Shown here in pieces: positions 27,257-35,705 of a stretch of DNA of 64,000 nt. The stretch spans positions 16,651 to 80,650 of the forward strand of contig NZ_FUKR01000048.1 of assembly GCF_900163835.1 (NCBI RefSeq), read 5' to 3'. Every line of letters starts with the position of its first letter. The first letter of the stretch is position 1. The position numbers and the translations under genes were made by a program. This DNA comes from Mycetocola reblochoni REB411 (GTDB lineage Bacteria; Actinomycetota; Actinomycetes; Actinomycetales; Microbacteriaceae). The notes below the pieces were generated by a model. The model was not told where the DNA came from and searched no databases. It saw nothing but the letters and a program-made list of their open reading frames with translations.

Positions 27257-27541
27257 ATGACGGACGGCAGCGGCGGCGGCGCGTGGGGACGAGCCCACCT
27301 CACCTTCGGCTGGGCCGAGGCTCGGCTGCGGCGGATGCGGCGGCGCGAGGAACCCGACCACCGGGGGGACGAGCCGGGGAACGACGGTGGGGCGGACGAT
27401 GCGGCCGCGACGGACCGTTCCTCCGGTGCCACCGATCCCGCTGCCCATCGGGACGGTCCCTACGTGCACCCGCGCACGCGGGAACGTCACGGTGAGCGCG
27501 GTCGTGGCGCCGCGTCGGACGGGGACGCCGACTCCCTCTAG
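27257..27541 (+). CDS. Small hydrophilic protein downstream of the G6PDH homologue
   Basis: A 94-residue protein of unknown function, very hydrophilic (Asp, Arg, Gly, Glu-rich), probably disordered after a short helix (AHLTFGWAEARLRRMRRREE). GAGGGAG precedes the ATG by 5 bases and it starts 13 bases after the G6PDH-like stop, so the two are probably one operon. No similarity recognised. Low-complexity composition makes prediction of the product less certain than for its neighbours. Confidence 0.45.
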   Translation: MTDGSGGGAWGRAHLTFGWAEARLRRMRRREEPDHRGDEPGNDGGADDAAATDRSSGATDPAAHRDGPYVHPRTRERHGERGRGAASDGDADSL

Positions 27542-27607
27542 GGGCCATGGTGACCGGGCGGCCGCGGCGGACCCGCCACGGCGACAGTACCCGGACCGGT
27601 GAGGGCC

Positions 27608-29092
27608 TCAGCCCTGCCCGTCGCCCCCGGACGGAACGTCCGAGCGTGCGGCGCGCTCCGCCCACCAGGCGCGCAGACGGCGCTCCGCCTCCTCCTCGCC
27701 GAGCGGGCCCTCGTCGAGCCGGAGCTCGAGCAGCCAACGGTACGCCTCGCCCACCTCACGGCCGGGCCGAAGACCGAGCACCTCCTGGATGCGGTTGCCG
27801 TCGAGGTCGGGGCGGACGGCGTTGAGCTCCTCCTCCTCGGCGAGCACGGCGATGCGGTGCTCGAGGTCGTCGTAGGCGAAACCGAGCCGATCGGCCTTCC
27901 GCCTGTTGCGCGTGGTGACGTCGGCGCGCACGAGGATGTGCAGACGCTCGAGCTCGTCACCGGCGTCGCGCACGTAGCGGCGGACCGCGGAGTCGCTCCA
28001 GACGGCATCGGTGTAGCCGAAGAACCGCAGGTGCAGCTCGATCAGCCGGTACACGCTGGCGATGGTCTGCCGGTCGTACTTGAGCGCGAGCAGGCGCTTC
28101 TTCGCCAGTTTCGCCCCCACGACGTCGTGGTGGTAGAACGTCACCGCGCCGCCGGGCTCCAGGCGCCGCGTCGCCGGCTTGCCGATGTCGTGCAGCAGGG
28201 CGGCCAGGCGCAGGACGAGGTCGGGCTCCGCGCCGGGGTGGCGCGAGTGCTCGTAGTCGATCGCCTGGTCGAGGACCGTCAGGGAGTGCTCGTAGACGTC
28301 CTTGTGGTGGTGGTGCTCGTCGACCTCGAGGCGCAGCGCGGGGATCTCGGGGAGCACGAGGGCCGCGAGACCCGTGTCGACCATGAGGCGCAGCCCGCGA
28401 CGCGGTGAGTCGGTGCGCAGCAGCTTGTTCAGCTCGTCCTGCACGCGCTCGGCGCTGACGATCTCGAGACTGCCCGCCCGCTCGGCGATGGCGTCGAGGG
28501 TGGCGCCCTCGACCTCGAAGCCGAGCTGCGAGGCGAAACGGACCGCGCGCATCATCCGCAGCGGATCGTCGCCGAAGCTGTGCTCCGGCTCGACGGGCGT
28601 GCGCAGCACTCCCGCGAGCAGGTCCTCGATGCCGCCGGCCGGGTCGACGAGCTCGACCTCGGGCACGCGCAGCGCCATGGCGTTCACGGTGAAGTCCCTG
28701 CGCCGCAGGTCGCCCTTCAGGCTGTCCCCGAAGGCCACGACCGGCTTGCGGGTCACGCCGTCGTAGCTGTCCGCGCGGTAGGTCGTCACCTCGACGGTGT
28801 CGACGAGGTCGCCGACGCGCACCCGGGCACCGATGGTGCCGAACTCGCGGCCGATGTCCCAGTGCGCGGCGCTGATCGGCTCGAGGACGGCGAGGATCTG
28901 GTCGGGGCGGGCGTCGGTCGTGAAGTCGAGGTCGTGCACGCTGCGTCCGAGGATGGCGTCCCGCACCGGCCCGCCGACGAGCGCGAGCTCGTGCCCCGCC
29001 TCCGCGAAGGCCGCCGCCACGCGGGCCACGATCGGGGACTCGGCGAGCGCCTGCACACGACCGAGGGCGTCGGCCATCCTCACTTCTTGCAT
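27608..29092 (-). CDS. CCA-adding tRNA nucleotidyltransferase
   Basis: Adds or repairs the CCA end of tRNA without a template. The protein has 494 residues. The class II nucleotidyltransferase head has GGPVRDAILGR (40-50) and the metal ligands of DLDFTTD (54-60), followed by RRRDFTVNAMA. An HD phosphohydrolase domain lies in the C-terminal half (LLHDIGKPATRR), as in the actinobacterial PcnA/CCA group (Rv3907c). The ATG at 29092 stands 7 bases after a TACGAT -10. ATG 29077 or 29101 are alternatives. It diverges from glutathione peroxidase. Confidence 0.94.
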   Translation of the reverse strand: MQEVRMADALGRVQALAESPIVARVAAAFAEAGHELALVGGPVRDAILGRSVHDLDFTTDARPDQILAVLEPISAAHWDIGREFGTIGARVRVGDLVDTVEVTTYRADSYDGVTRKPVVAFGDSLKGDLRRRDFTVNAMALRVPEVELVDPAGGIEDLLAGVLRTPVEPEHSFGDDPLRMMRAVRFASQLGFEVEGATLDAIAERAGSLEIVSAERVQDELNKLLRTDSPRRGLRLMVDTGLAALVLPEIPALRLEVDEHHHHKDVYEHSLTVLDQAIDYEHSRHPGAEPDLVLRLAALLHDIGKPATRRLEPGGAVTFYHHDVVGAKLAKKRLLALKYDRQTIASVYRLIELHLRFFGYTDAVWSDSAVRRYVRDAGDELERLHILVRADVTTRNRRKADRLGFAYDDLEHRIAVLAEEEELNAVRPDLDGNRIQEVLGLRPGREVGEAYRWLLELRLDEGPLGEEEAERRLRAWWAERAARSDVPSGGDGQG

Positions 29093-29099
29093 GGGGACC

Positions 29100-29105
29100 A
29101 TCGTA
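29100..29105 (-). promoter_or_regulatory. Leaderless -10 TACGAT of the CCA-adding enzyme gene
   Basis: TACGAT on the minus strand, 7 bases, then ATG at 29092. It supports this start over the two nearby ATGs. Confidence 0.5.
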
Positions 29106-29163
29106 TCGATCGGGCGGGGCGCGCCTGCCGGATCCCGCCCGCCGCGGGCGGCGCCCGCGCGCG

Positions 29164-29169
29164 TAGACT
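29164..29169 (+). promoter_or_regulatory. Leaderless -10 TAGACT of the glutathione peroxidase gene
   Basis: TAGACT, 7 bases, then the GTG at 29177. Confidence 0.55.
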
Positions 29170-29176
29170 GCCGCGT

Positions 29177-29683
29177 GTGAGCGTCTTCGACATCCCCCTG
29201 ATCACCATCGACGGCCGTGCGACGACCCTCGGCGAGTTGTCCGACGGACCCGTGCTCGTCGTCAACGTCGCCTCGCGCTGCGGCCTCACCCCGCAGTACG
29301 GCAAGCTCGAGCAGCTGCAGCGCGACTACGCCGACCGCGGCCTCACCGTCGTCGGCTTCCCCTGCAACCAGTTCGCCGGCCAGGAGCCCGGCTCGGCGGA
29401 GAAGATCCAGGAGTTCTGCTCGACGAGCTACGGCGTCACCTTTCCCCTCATGGAGAAGACGAAGGTGAACGGGCGCTCCCGGCACCCGCTCTACGCGGAG
29501 CTGACCACGACCCCCGACGGGAACGGCAAGGCCGGGCGCGTGAGCTGGAACTTCGAGAAGTTCGTCGTCGACCGCGACGGCGGGGTCCGCCGCTTCCGCC
29601 CGAAGACCCAGCCAGACGACCCCGAGGTGATCGCGGCGATCGACGCCGCCGTCGCCGTCGGACACGGCACGGGGACCGCCTGA
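29177..29683 (+). CDS. Glutathione/thioredoxin peroxidase (Cys type)
   Basis: Reduces hydroperoxides. In bacteria that lack glutathione the reductant is usually thioredoxin. The protein has 168 residues. The peroxidatic Cys35 is in ASRCGLTPQY. The signature FPCNQFAGQEPG (61-72) and the active-site Trp in WNFEKF are present. Cys81 in EFCSTSYGVTFP is placed as the resolving cysteine of the thioredoxin-dependent group. It overlaps the following HAD phosphatase start by one base (TGATG). Confidence 0.94.
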   Translation: MSVFDIPLITIDGRATTLGELSDGPVLVVNVASRCGLTPQYGKLEQLQRDYADRGLTVVGFPCNQFAGQEPGSAEKIQEFCSTSYGVTFPLMEKTKVNGRSRHPLYAELTTTPDGNGKAGRVSWNFEKFVVDRDGGVRRFRPKTQPDDPEVIAAIDAAVAVGHGTGTA

Positions 29684-30318
29684 TGCGCGCCCGCGCGCTG
29701 CTGTTCGACATGGACGGCACCGTGCTCGACTCCACCCCCGTCGTCGAGCGACTCTGGAAGGACCTCTGCCGGGCGGAGGGGATCGACGCGGACACCGTCC
29801 TTCCGCACATCCACGGTGTGCGCGCGATCGACTCGATCCGGCGCTTCTTCCCCCCGGCGGCCGACCACGAGGCGCTGGCAGCCGGACTGGCCGAGCGGGA
29901 GACCACGGAGCTCGACGGCGTCGTCGCGCTTCCCGGCGCAGGGGAGGTCCTCGCGATGCTGCCCCCCGGCTCGGTGGCGCTGGTCACGAGTGCGACGGAA
30001 CCGCTCATGCGCGCCCGGATGCGCGCCGCGGGGCTGCCCGTCCCCGACGTCGTCGTCACGGCAGAGCAGGTGGCGGAGGGCAAGCCCGACCCGGAGGGGT
30101 ACCTGCGCGCCGCCCGCCTGCTCGGGGTCGACCCGGAGGACGCGATCGTGTTCGAGGACGCCCCCGCCGGCCTGGCCGCGGCCCGCTCCGCGGGGATGCG
30201 GGCCGTCGCGATCGGTGACGGGGGAGGGCCCGAGGCCGACGGACTGCCCCGACTGGAGAACTACCGTGACCTCGACGTCCACGTCGCCTCCGACGGGACT
30301 ATCAGCCTAAGATTCTGA
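29683..30318 (+). CDS. HAD-superfamily sugar-phosphatase-like hydrolase
   Basis: Phosphatase of the HAD subfamily IA, 211 residues. Motif I is DMDGTVLDS (nucleophile Asp9, Asp11), motif II LVTSATEPLM, motif III GKPDPEGYLRAARLLG, and motif IV FEDAPAGLAAARSAGM. The set matches enzymes that remove phosphate from sugar phosphates (YfbT/GPP-like). Translation is coupled to the peroxidase gene by the TGATG overlap. The substrate cannot be told from sequence. Confidence 0.9.
   Translation: MRARALLFDMDGTVLDSTPVVERLWKDLCRAEGIDADTVLPHIHGVRAIDSIRRFFPPAADHEALAAGLAERETTELDGVVALPGAGEVLAMLPPGSVALVTSATEPLMRARMRAAGLPVPDVVVTAEQVAEGKPDPEGYLRAARLLGVDPEDAIVFEDAPAGLAAARSAGMRAVAIGDGGGPEADGLPRLENYRDLDVHVASDGTISLRF
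30308..30313 (+). promoter_or_regulatory. -10 hexamer TAAGAT of the LytR-CpsA-Psr gene
   Basis: TAAGAT lies just before the end of the HAD gene and 50 bases before the ATG at 30364, which has GGGAGAG upstream. Confidence 0.45.
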
Positions 30319-30363
30319 GCGTCGGCAGATTCCACGATCAGGCGATTCCCACGGGAGAGCAGC

Positions 30364-31863
30364 ATGATCGTCCGGGTTGTCCCGCCCCGGTGCCGCCCCC
30401 ACCCGATGAAAGTGAGACCCGTGCCTCGAACCCAACGCCACTCCGGCGGTGCCCGGCACGCCCGCAAACGGCGGCTCTGGCCGCGGATCGTGGCCTGGAC
30501 GGCCGGGGGGCTCGTGGTCGCGCTCGGCATCGGAGTCGGCTCGGTCGCGCTCAAGCTCCAGGGAAACCTGCAGACCGCGCCCCTCACGGCGGGCACCGCG
30601 CTGCCGAAGGAGGCGGACGAGAAGCAGTCCCATGACGCGCTCGACATCCTCGTCATCGGCTCGGACAGCCGCGACGCGGACAACGCCGCCTACGGTGACG
30701 ACGACGGCGGACGCCGCAGCGACGCCCTGATGCTCGTTCACATCGCCAAGGACGACGCCAGGATCGACGTGCTGCAGATCCCCAGGGACACGCTGACCCA
30801 ACTCCCCGCCTGCGAGGACACCGGCTCGGGCGCGTACGCCGGCGGCTACGGCATGATCAACTCGGCGCTCATGTACGGCGAGAGCTGCTCGGTCGCGGCC
30901 GTGCAGGACCTCACCGGCGTCAACATCGAGCACTTCATCTCGATCGACTTCGTCGGGTTCAAGACGATGGTGCAGGCCATCGACGGCCTGCCGATCTGCC
31001 TGCCCGAGGCCATGCAGGACAGCTACGCGGGGCTCGACCTGCCCGCGGGTGAGCAGGTCCTCGACGGCGAGCAGGCGCTGTCCCTCGCCCGGACCCGTCA
31101 CGCGGTCGGCGACGGAAGCGACCTGGCCCGGCTCGGCAACCAGCAGAAGGTCATGGCGGCGCTCATGCAGAAGATCACCAGCGCCGAGGTGCTCACGCGC
31201 CCCGACCGGCTGGTCAACCTGCTCGACGCGATCACGAAGTCCCTCACCGTCGACAGCGGGCTCGGCTCGATCGGCAACCTGAGCTCGCTCGCGGCGCGGG
31301 TCGCCTCCGTGAAGAACTCGGACATCACCTTCGTCGCGATGCCGGCGGCCGCCGCCCCCACCGACCCGAACCGCGTCGTCCCCACGGAGGCGGCGCAGGC
31401 GATCTTCACCAACATCGCCGCCGACGCCCCGCTGAAGATCGAGGGCGAGGAGGGGGCGGACGACTCCGCGACCGCGGACCCGAGCGCCTCCGCAACGCCG
31501 AGCGATGAGCCGAGCGTCGCGACCACGACGCCGGTCCTCGTGCTCAACGGGACGATGACCCAGGGTCTGGCCACGTCCACCTCGACCGAGCTGACCGAGG
31601 CCGGCTTCGTCTCCGGCGGGGTCGGTGACGCGGCGGTCAGCGAGAAGACCCAGCTGCTCATCACCGACACTGCGGAGGCGCGTGCGACGGCAGAAGCACT
31701 GGTGAAGAAGATGGGCTACGACCTGGAGCCCGTCGTCGACGCGAACGCCAGCGGTGTCACGCTCGTCATCGGCGACGACATCGACGAGATCACCACGCCG
31801 GTCGCCTCGGAGGAGGCCGTCGAGGCGGAGGCGAGCACCGCCGACGCGAACCTCTGCGGCTGA
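30364..31863 (+). CDS. LytR-CpsA-Psr (LCP) family protein with LytR_C domain
   Basis: Membrane-anchored enzyme that attaches glycopolymers such as arabinogalactan or teichoic-acid-like polymers to peptidoglycan. The protein has 499 residues. A basic cytoplasmic N-terminus and one helix (RIVAWTAGGLVVALGIGVGS) precede the LCP domain, with DILVIGSDSRD, RRSDALMLVHI, QIPRDT and ALSLARTRHAVGDGSDLAR. A Ser/Thr/Asp-rich linker leads to a LytR_C domain at about 390-480 (TPVLVLNGTMTQGLA). GGGAGAG precedes the ATG at 30364. A strong hairpin follows the gene. The key Arg and Asp residues are present, so it should be active. Confidence 0.93.
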   Translation: MIVRVVPPRCRPHPMKVRPVPRTQRHSGGARHARKRRLWPRIVAWTAGGLVVALGIGVGSVALKLQGNLQTAPLTAGTALPKEADEKQSHDALDILVIGSDSRDADNAAYGDDDGGRRSDALMLVHIAKDDARIDVLQIPRDTLTQLPACEDTGSGAYAGGYGMINSALMYGESCSVAAVQDLTGVNIEHFISIDFVGFKTMVQAIDGLPICLPEAMQDSYAGLDLPAGEQVLDGEQALSLARTRHAVGDGSDLARLGNQQKVMAALMQKITSAEVLTRPDRLVNLLDAITKSLTVDSGLGSIGNLSSLAARVASVKNSDITFVAMPAAAAPTDPNRVVPTEAAQAIFTNIAADAPLKIEGEEGADDSATADPSASATPSDEPSVATTTPVLVLNGTMTQGLATSTSTELTEAGFVSGGVGDAAVSEKTQLLITDTAEARATAEALVKKMGYDLEPVVDANASGVTLVIGDDIDEITTPVASEEAVEAEASTADANLCG

Positions 31864-31900
31864 GCGGACGGTCGGAGGGCTCGGCCGCCCACTGACCACG

Positions 31901-31932
31901 ATGCCCCGGCGACCGAGCGGTCGCCGGGGCAT
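31901..31932. terminator. Strong hairpin between the LCP gene and the M18 aminopeptidase
   Basis: A perfect 14-bp stem ATGCCCCGGCGACC/GGTCGCCGGGGCAT with loop GAGC, 37 bases after the LCP stop. It is shared by the convergent gene. Confidence 0.85.
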
Positions 31933-32022
31933 GTCTGGTCGCCCAGGCGTGTCTGGTCGCCGAGGAGTGTCCTCCTGCGGCGGGGCTCCGGCGCGTGACC
32001 CTCCGGGCGTGACGCCGAGGCC

Positions 32023-33324
32023 TCAGGCGCGGGCGGCCTCGTGCTCCGCCCCGGCGAAGAAGACCGCGACGGCGGCGGACAGCGCGGCGGGGTCGTCGAC
32101 GTGGCAGAGCTCGCGCGCGGAGTGCATCGACAGCAGCGGGATACCGACGTCGACCGTCCTGATCCCCAGGCGGGTGGCGGTCAGCGGCCCGATCGTTGAA
32201 CCGCAGGGCACGGTGTTGTTGGAGACGAAGTCCTGTCCGGTGATCCCGGCGCCGCGGCACAGTGCCGCCCAGAGTGCGGCGCCGTGCGCGTCGCTGGCGT
32301 AGCGCTGGTTGCCGTTGATCTTGAGCAGGGGGCCGCCGCCGAGCATCGGCCTGACCTCGGGGTCGTGGCGCTCCGGGTAGTTGGGGTGGACGCCGTGCCC
32401 GGCGTCGGCGGAGAGGCACCAGGAACCGGCGATCGCGCGCGCCGCGTCGTCGGCCGTCCCGCCGAGCCCCGCGGTGATCCGGGCCAGGATGTCGGAGAGG
32501 AACGGGCCCGACGCCCCCGACCTGCTGGCGGAGCCGAGCTCCTCGTGATCGAACGCGGCGAGGACGCTGACGTGCTCCGCGCTCGCGGGGGCGGCGAGCA
32601 GCGCGGTCACGGCGGCGTGGACGGAGGCGAGGTTGTCGAGGCGGCCGGAGGCGAAGAGCTGGCCGTCGGCTCCGAAGCGCCGCGCCGGCTGCGTGTCGGC
32701 GACGAGCACGTCGTGGCCGGCGACGTCCGTCGCGGCGAGCCCTGCGCTCGCGGCGAGCAGTGCGAGCAGGTCGCCCGCGTCGCCCAGTCCGAACACCGGC
32801 GCGGTGTGGCGCTGCCGGTCGAGCGTGAGGCCGGAGTTGACCTCGCGGTCCAGGTGGATGGCGAGCTGGGGGATGCGCAGCAGGGGCCCGGTGCGCACGA
32901 GGTGCTCGCTGCCGTCCACCGCGACGACACGTCCGGCGAGTTCGAGCTCGCGGTCGAGCCAGGAGTTCAGCAGCGGGCCGCCGTAGACCTCCACCCCGGC
33001 CTGCGCCCAGCCGGAGCGCTCGAGGGTGGGCTGGGGCTTGAGCTTGAACCCGGGGGAGTCGGTGTGCGCCCCGAGGATGCGGAACGGGATGCCCGCGTCC
33101 GCGCCGGCCGGCTGCCGCCAGGCGATGATCGCGCCGTCCCTGATGACGTAGTGGTCACCGCTGGTGTCGCCCCAGGGCTCGCGCTCGTCGAGGCGGGTGT
33201 ATCCGGCTTCGTCAAGCCGACGGGCGGTCTCGGCGGCGGCGTGGTACGAGCTGGGGGACGCCGCGACGAATCGGGAGAGATCGTCGATGTGCTGTTCGGG
33301 GTCGGGGCGACGAGCTGAGGTCAT
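32023..33324 (-). CDS. M18 family aminopeptidase
   Basis: Zinc aminopeptidase that prefers acidic N-terminal residues (aspartyl aminopeptidase family), 433 residues. Metal and catalytic motifs are GAHTDSPGFKLKP, FDHEELGSASRSGA, ADAGHGVHPNYPERHDP and MHSARELCHVDD. Homologues form large tetrahedral complexes. The ATG at 33324 lies 7 bases after TTGGAT, which suits a leaderless start; ATG 33333 is the alternative. It is convergent with the LCP gene. Confidence 0.93.
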   Translation of the reverse strand: MTSARRPDPEQHIDDLSRFVAASPSSYHAAAETARRLDEAGYTRLDEREPWGDTSGDHYVIRDGAIIAWRQPAGADAGIPFRILGAHTDSPGFKLKPQPTLERSGWAQAGVEVYGGPLLNSWLDRELELAGRVVAVDGSEHLVRTGPLLRIPQLAIHLDREVNSGLTLDRQRHTAPVFGLGDAGDLLALLAASAGLAATDVAGHDVLVADTQPARRFGADGQLFASGRLDNLASVHAAVTALLAAPASAEHVSVLAAFDHEELGSASRSGASGPFLSDILARITAGLGGTADDAARAIAGSWCLSADAGHGVHPNYPERHDPEVRPMLGGGPLLKINGNQRYASDAHGAALWAALCRGAGITGQDFVSNNTVPCGSTIGPLTATRLGIRTVDVGIPLLSMHSARELCHVDDPAALSAAVAVFFAGAEHEAARA

Positions 33325-33331
33325 GGTCTCC

Positions 33332-33337
33332 ATCCAA
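33332..33337 (-). promoter_or_regulatory. Leaderless -10-like TTGGAT of the M18 aminopeptidase gene
   Basis: TTGGAT on the minus strand, 7 bases before ATG 33324. Confidence 0.4.
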
Positions 33338-33379
33338 CCACCGGTTCCGCGTCCGTGCGGACTCCCGCTCGTGCCCCGA

Positions 33380-34990
33380 TCAGTCGGACGCGTCGGCCGC
33401 CGACGGCCGCCGCCGGGCGAGAACACCCGCGAGGACCGCGCCGGTCGCCAGGAGTCCGCCGCCGAGCAGGGCCAGCGGCGGTCGGTCGTCCGCCCCCGTC
33501 CGCGCGAGTGCTGGCACCTCCGCGGAGCCGCTGTCGCCGGCAGCGGCAGCGGCAGCGGCAGCGGCAGCGGCAGCCTCACCGTCGCCAAGGGCCGTTTCGC
33601 CCCGCATCGGCGTGGAGGCGGGGGAGACGGAGCCGGCGGACGAGCCGGCGGTGTGGCCGGCGGTGTGGCCGGCGGTGTGGCCGGCGGTGTGGCCGGCGGC
33701 GGAAAGGTCGGGCATCCGCTCGGCCGGCACCGCCGCGGCCACGACGGACGCGGAGGACGACGGGGACGCTGCGGCTGGTGCCGGCGTCGCCGGTGAGGCC
33801 GACGCCGGCGACGGGGCTGGCGAGGGTGTGGCCGGTGCACCCGGCGTCGACGGCGTGGGCACCGCCGACGCCTCGGACGGCGCTGAGGACGCGGGCGGCG
33901 CAGGCGACTCTGACGGCGTCGCCGGCGCAGCCGAGCCGTCACCGCCCGGGGGCGGGGTCACGGTGAACGAGTACGTCGGCGGAGCGGTGGGCGTCGGCGT
34001 CGACGGCAGCGGGATGAAGCGGCCCGACCCGTGCCCCTCCATCTCCGGCTGGCGCGGCAGCTCCGCCTCGAGGTCCACGCCGTCGAGGAGGACGCGACTG
34101 TTGTCGGCGACGACGGTGGTGCCCAGCGGCGTGAGGTGGCTGTCGACGAGGCTGAGGCGCGCGCAGTCGGGCAGGGCGGGTGTCCGGACCCGGTTCCCGT
34201 CCGCCTCGACGCCCGCGATCAGCTCCTCTCCGTCGCAGCTGACCGACCGGCTCACGGGCTCGGAACCGGAGGGGAATCGGATCTCGTGGCTGGTCGAGGG
34301 GTCGGGGATCGTGGTGGTCCAGGTGGTGGTGCCGTCGGCGTTGGCCACCGCGGTGCGCATCGGCGTCTCCGTGAGTGCGCCGGCGGCCCCCGGATCGCCG
34401 ACGCCCCCTCCCGGCCACGGCGTCGCGACGCGCTCGCCCGCGATCGTCCACTCGAGCGCCGCCGAGGTCTCGTCCATGCCGGCAGGGGCGGCGGGGTCGA
34501 GTTGCACGTCGAGGGTCATCGTGCCGGACACCGCGCGGTGCTGGTCGAGGTAGCTGCGGAACACGCAGTCGATCACCGCCGGCTCGTCCTCCGCCCGCTC
34601 GCAGGCGGCGAGGACCGCGCCGTTGTCGTCGCCGATGGGGAAGCCCCCGCCGAACGCCCGCAGCGGCTCGGGTACGCGGATCCGCAGCGTGTCGTCCGAG
34701 GCGACCGCGTCGTCTGCGCTCCAGTCGAACCCGAGACGCAGCAGCCCTCCCGGCAGGACACGACCGGCCTCGTCGACGGCGGCGTCCGGCGCGGCCGCGA
34801 GGGTCACCCCGCGGACATCGATGCCCGTGTCCGTCGCCGCGACGGCCGGTGCCGTGATCACGGGGACCAGGGAGACGCCGATCATGCCGACGAGCACGGC
34901 GACAAGAACCCGCGCGACGGTGCGAGCGGCGCGACGTCGCCCGCGGGGGGAACGGTGAGCGGGCATCAGGAACGGACGGGGTGCGGGCAT
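33380..34990 (-). CDS. LAXTG-anchored surface protein with Ig-like adhesin domain
   Basis: Secreted cell-wall protein, 536 residues. A signal peptide (RTVARVLVAVLVGMIGVS, then APAVAA) is followed by an N-terminal domain (GVTLAAAPDAAVDEAG, LGFDWSADDAVASDDTLRIR) resembling the SdrG/collagen-adhesin Ig-like fold. A Ser/Thr/Pro/Ala-rich stalk of about 150 residues follows, with four AGHT repeats and a run of 12 alanines. The C-terminus carries LARTG (495-499), a hydrophobic helix and RRR: a class E sortase (LAXTG) signal. GGAGG precedes the ATG. No sortase gene is near. The stalk DNA consists of short repeats, so length is likely to vary between strains. Confidence 0.88.
   Translation of the reverse strand: MPAPRPFLMPAHRSPRGRRRAARTVARVLVAVLVGMIGVSLVPVITAPAVAATDTGIDVRGVTLAAAPDAAVDEAGRVLPGGLLRLGFDWSADDAVASDDTLRIRVPEPLRAFGGGFPIGDDNGAVLAACERAEDEPAVIDCVFRSYLDQHRAVSGTMTLDVQLDPAAPAGMDETSAALEWTIAGERVATPWPGGGVGDPGAAGALTETPMRTAVANADGTTTWTTTIPDPSTSHEIRFPSGSEPVSRSVSCDGEELIAGVEADGNRVRTPALPDCARLSLVDSHLTPLGTTVVADNSRVLLDGVDLEAELPRQPEMEGHGSGRFIPLPSTPTPTAPPTYSFTVTPPPGGDGSAAPATPSESPAPPASSAPSEASAVPTPSTPGAPATPSPAPSPASASPATPAPAAASPSSSASVVAAAVPAERMPDLSAAGHTAGHTAGHTAGHTAGSSAGSVSPASTPMRGETALGDGEAAAAAAAAAAAAGDSGSAEVPALARTGADDRPPLALLGGGLLATGAVLAGVLARRRPSAADASD
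33537..33575 (-). repeat. (GGCAGC)n repeat coding poly-alanine
   Basis: About six copies of a GGCAGC-type hexamer on the plus strand; read on the minus strand they code the run of alanines in the surface protein stalk. Confidence 0.8.
33644..33691 (-). repeat. Four tandem 12-bp repeats coding AGHT
   Basis: GCCGGCGGTGTG repeated four times exactly on the plus strand, then a partial copy. On the minus strand it encodes the AGHT units in the surface protein. Perfect identity implies recent slippage expansion. Confidence 0.9.
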
Positions 34991-35141
34991 GGGTCCTCCA
35001 GGGACGGCGCCGCACGGGGACCAGACGCGCCGGAAGTCGAGTACGGGGACGGGTGGACGGTGAAACCGCCGCTCGGAACGAGCGGTCACCCCATCATCGG
35101 GATCCCGCCGTCCGACGTGGCGACGCTCCACATGGGGCGCG

Positions 35142-35654
35142 CTACCCGTCGCCGGCCGGACGCGACTCGACCCCGGCCGGGCGCAGGCCGTTCTGCTTGA
35201 GTGCGTTCATCGTCAGGTGGGAGTCGATCCGGGTGATCGCCGACAGGCGCGACAGCCGGTCGGTGAGGAAGCGGTCGTAGGCCTCGCCGTCCGCCACCGC
35301 GACCCGGATGTAGTAGTCGGGACGGCCGAACATGCGCCGCATCTCGATGACCTCGTCCATCTCGACGACCGAGCGCTCGAAGTCCTCCATCGTGGCGCGG
35401 TCGTTCATCCCGATGTCGACCGCGACCATCACCTCGAAGCCTCGCCCCGCCGCCGCCCAGTCGACGGTCGCCGTGTACCCGGCGATGATCCCCGCCCGCT
35501 CCAGGCGGCGCACCCGGCGCAGGCACGGCGGCGGCGTCAGGCCGACACGACGGGCCAGCTCGACGTTGGACATGCGGCCGTCCTCGGCCAGAAGCAACAA
35601 AATGCTGTGATCGATGGCGTCGAGTGGAACAACAGTGCGCGATACGCCGGTCAT
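35142..35654 (-). CDS. Lrp/AsnC-family transcriptional regulator
   Basis: A 170-residue feast/famine regulator. The N-terminal helix-turn-helix covers about 10-60 (DHSILLLLAEDGRMSNVELA, GLTPPPCLRRVRRLERAG). The C-terminal RAM ligand domain has AVDIGMNDRATMEDFE and GRPDYYIRVAVADGEAYDRF. It diverges from azlCD across a 51-base gap, the usual place for the regulator of this branched-chain amino-acid exporter. A branched-chain amino acid is the likely effector. Confidence 0.93.
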   Translation of the reverse strand: MTGVSRTVVPLDAIDHSILLLLAEDGRMSNVELARRVGLTPPPCLRRVRRLERAGIIAGYTATVDWAAAGRGFEVMVAVDIGMNDRATMEDFERSVVEMDEVIEMRRMFGRPDYYIRVAVADGEAYDRFLTDRLSRLSAITRIDSHLTMNALKQNGLRPAGVESRPAGDG

Positions 35655-35693
35655 GGGCCCCGAGAATGTCACCACATTGCTCCGATCTTTTCC

Positions 35694-35699
35694 TAGCAT
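35694..35699 (+). promoter_or_regulatory. Leaderless -10 TAGCAT of azlC
   Basis: TAGCAT, 6 bases, then the azlC ATG at 35706. The promoter lies inside the short divergent region where the Lrp regulator would bind. Confidence 0.55.
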
Positions 35700-35705
35700 T
35701 TCACC

